A stretch of DNA of 64,000 nt from Adiantum capillus-veneris (Eukaryota; Streptophyta; Polypodiopsida; Polypodiales; Pteridaceae), in assembly GCA_014529385.2 (NCBI GenBank), contig CM043952.1, positions 152,115,057-152,179,056 on the forward strand, given 5' to 3'. The position numbers and the translations under genes are program-made. Positions 63,672 to 64,000 of this stretch are shown here, one piece after another; within the stretch, counting starts at the first letter, position 1, and each line of letters opens with the position of its first letter. The notes beneath the pieces were generated by a model. It was not told the DNA's origin and made no database searches. It was given only the letters and a program-made list of their open reading frames with translations.

Positions 63672-64000
63672 GGTGAATAACATGCAAAAAGCACCTATGA
63701 GGGGACCAGGGCAAGGGATGCCTCAACAGGGACAATCAATTAGGCCGCAAAAATGGTATGCAATAGAGGGTAAATGGACCAACCATGAGACCAATGAGTG
63801 CTATTATCGACCAAAGTATGATGGGAATGTTCAGTATGTGCCTATGAGGCCACAAGGACAACCCATGTACAGATATCAGTCTAATATGGCCCCAGCTCAA
63901 AGACCACCGATGGGTATGGAAAGACCTCAACCCATGTTGGGTCAACAACCTCTATATCTTGGACATAATGCAGTGCATGTAAAGTACATGCATTCAGAGG
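63672..64000 (+). CDS. Gag C-terminal region of element E (runs off window)
   Basis: A frame open to the window edge reads WYAIEGKWTNHETNECYYRP, then PMGMERPQPMLGQQP, matching WCAIEQKWTNHPTEECYYNK and PMGIERPQPVLGQQP of element A. The His/Cys pattern before a Pro/Gln-rich tail is conserved across the family and may bind metal, though that is a guess. The remainder lies outside the window. Confidence 0.75.

Larger units (their letters stand above)
62289..64000 (+). mobile_element. Element E: Gag region of another A-family member, continuing past the window
   Basis: Homology to element A Gag begins abruptly at about 62289 and continues to the window end. It covers the N-terminal modules, the gag core and the WTNH...ECYY region. 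No LTR or leader precedes it, so its 5' end was lost at the junction with element D. Confidence 0.8.

Overview
This is a land-plant nuclear segment made mostly of transposable elements around one host gene. The plant assignment rests on a seven-exon gene for the alpha subunit of translation initiation factor eIF2, plant Ty3/gypsy and Ty1/copia retrotransposons, and a CACTA (TNP2-type) transposase remnant. The 8.8-kb intron full of transposon debris suggests a large repeat-rich genome such as a fern, lycophyte or gymnosperm, but I cannot name the species.

Layout. 1-17101: a giant Ty3/gypsy element (element A, + strand, 5' LTR outside the window): Gag, a first protease, RT, RNase H, integrase with two H2C2 domains, then a second retropepsin-like domain with a QxWxPK repeat tail (PR2 ORF), a 2.9-kb spacer with five perfect 24-bp palindromes, a 1090-residue coiled-coil ORF3, the polypurine tract and the 3' LTR. 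Element A appears to sit inside ORF3 of a relative (17104-17640). 17950-20215: a decayed copia element. 20641-20713: a tRNA-Arg(UCU)-like gene. 21210-23602: debris. 23603-29155: a young copia element (- strand, 192-bp LTRs, TSD AAACC), inserted in another QxWxPK fragment. 30013-32480: a Gag fragment and a telomere-motif-rich repeat field. 32595-33850: CACTA transposase remnant. 35361-45950 (- strand): eIF2-alpha, whose first intron holds an unknown acidic ORF, a chromovirus remnant and a Gag fragment. 46310-57210: element C, a complete 10.9-kb LTR element without RT or integrase, inserted about 360 bp upstream of the eIF2-alpha start codon. 57211-62288 (- strand): element D, a PR2-spacer-ORF3 fragment of the same giant family, with its own repeated CGCG-core palindromes in the same spacer. 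62289-64000: element E, the Gag of a further member, head-to-head with D.

The most interesting content is this gypsy lineage, present as at least four diverged copies (A, C, D, E) plus fragments. It has a repeated YxDxxGxxY module in Gag, a second protease-like domain fused downstream of integrase with a tail of QxWxPK repeats, a long coiled-coil ORF3, and between PR2 and ORF3 a spacer with palindromes about 270-290 bp apart. The palindrome sequence differs between A and D but the architecture is the same. The reading frames are partly decayed, mostly by stops that look like C-to-T transitions.
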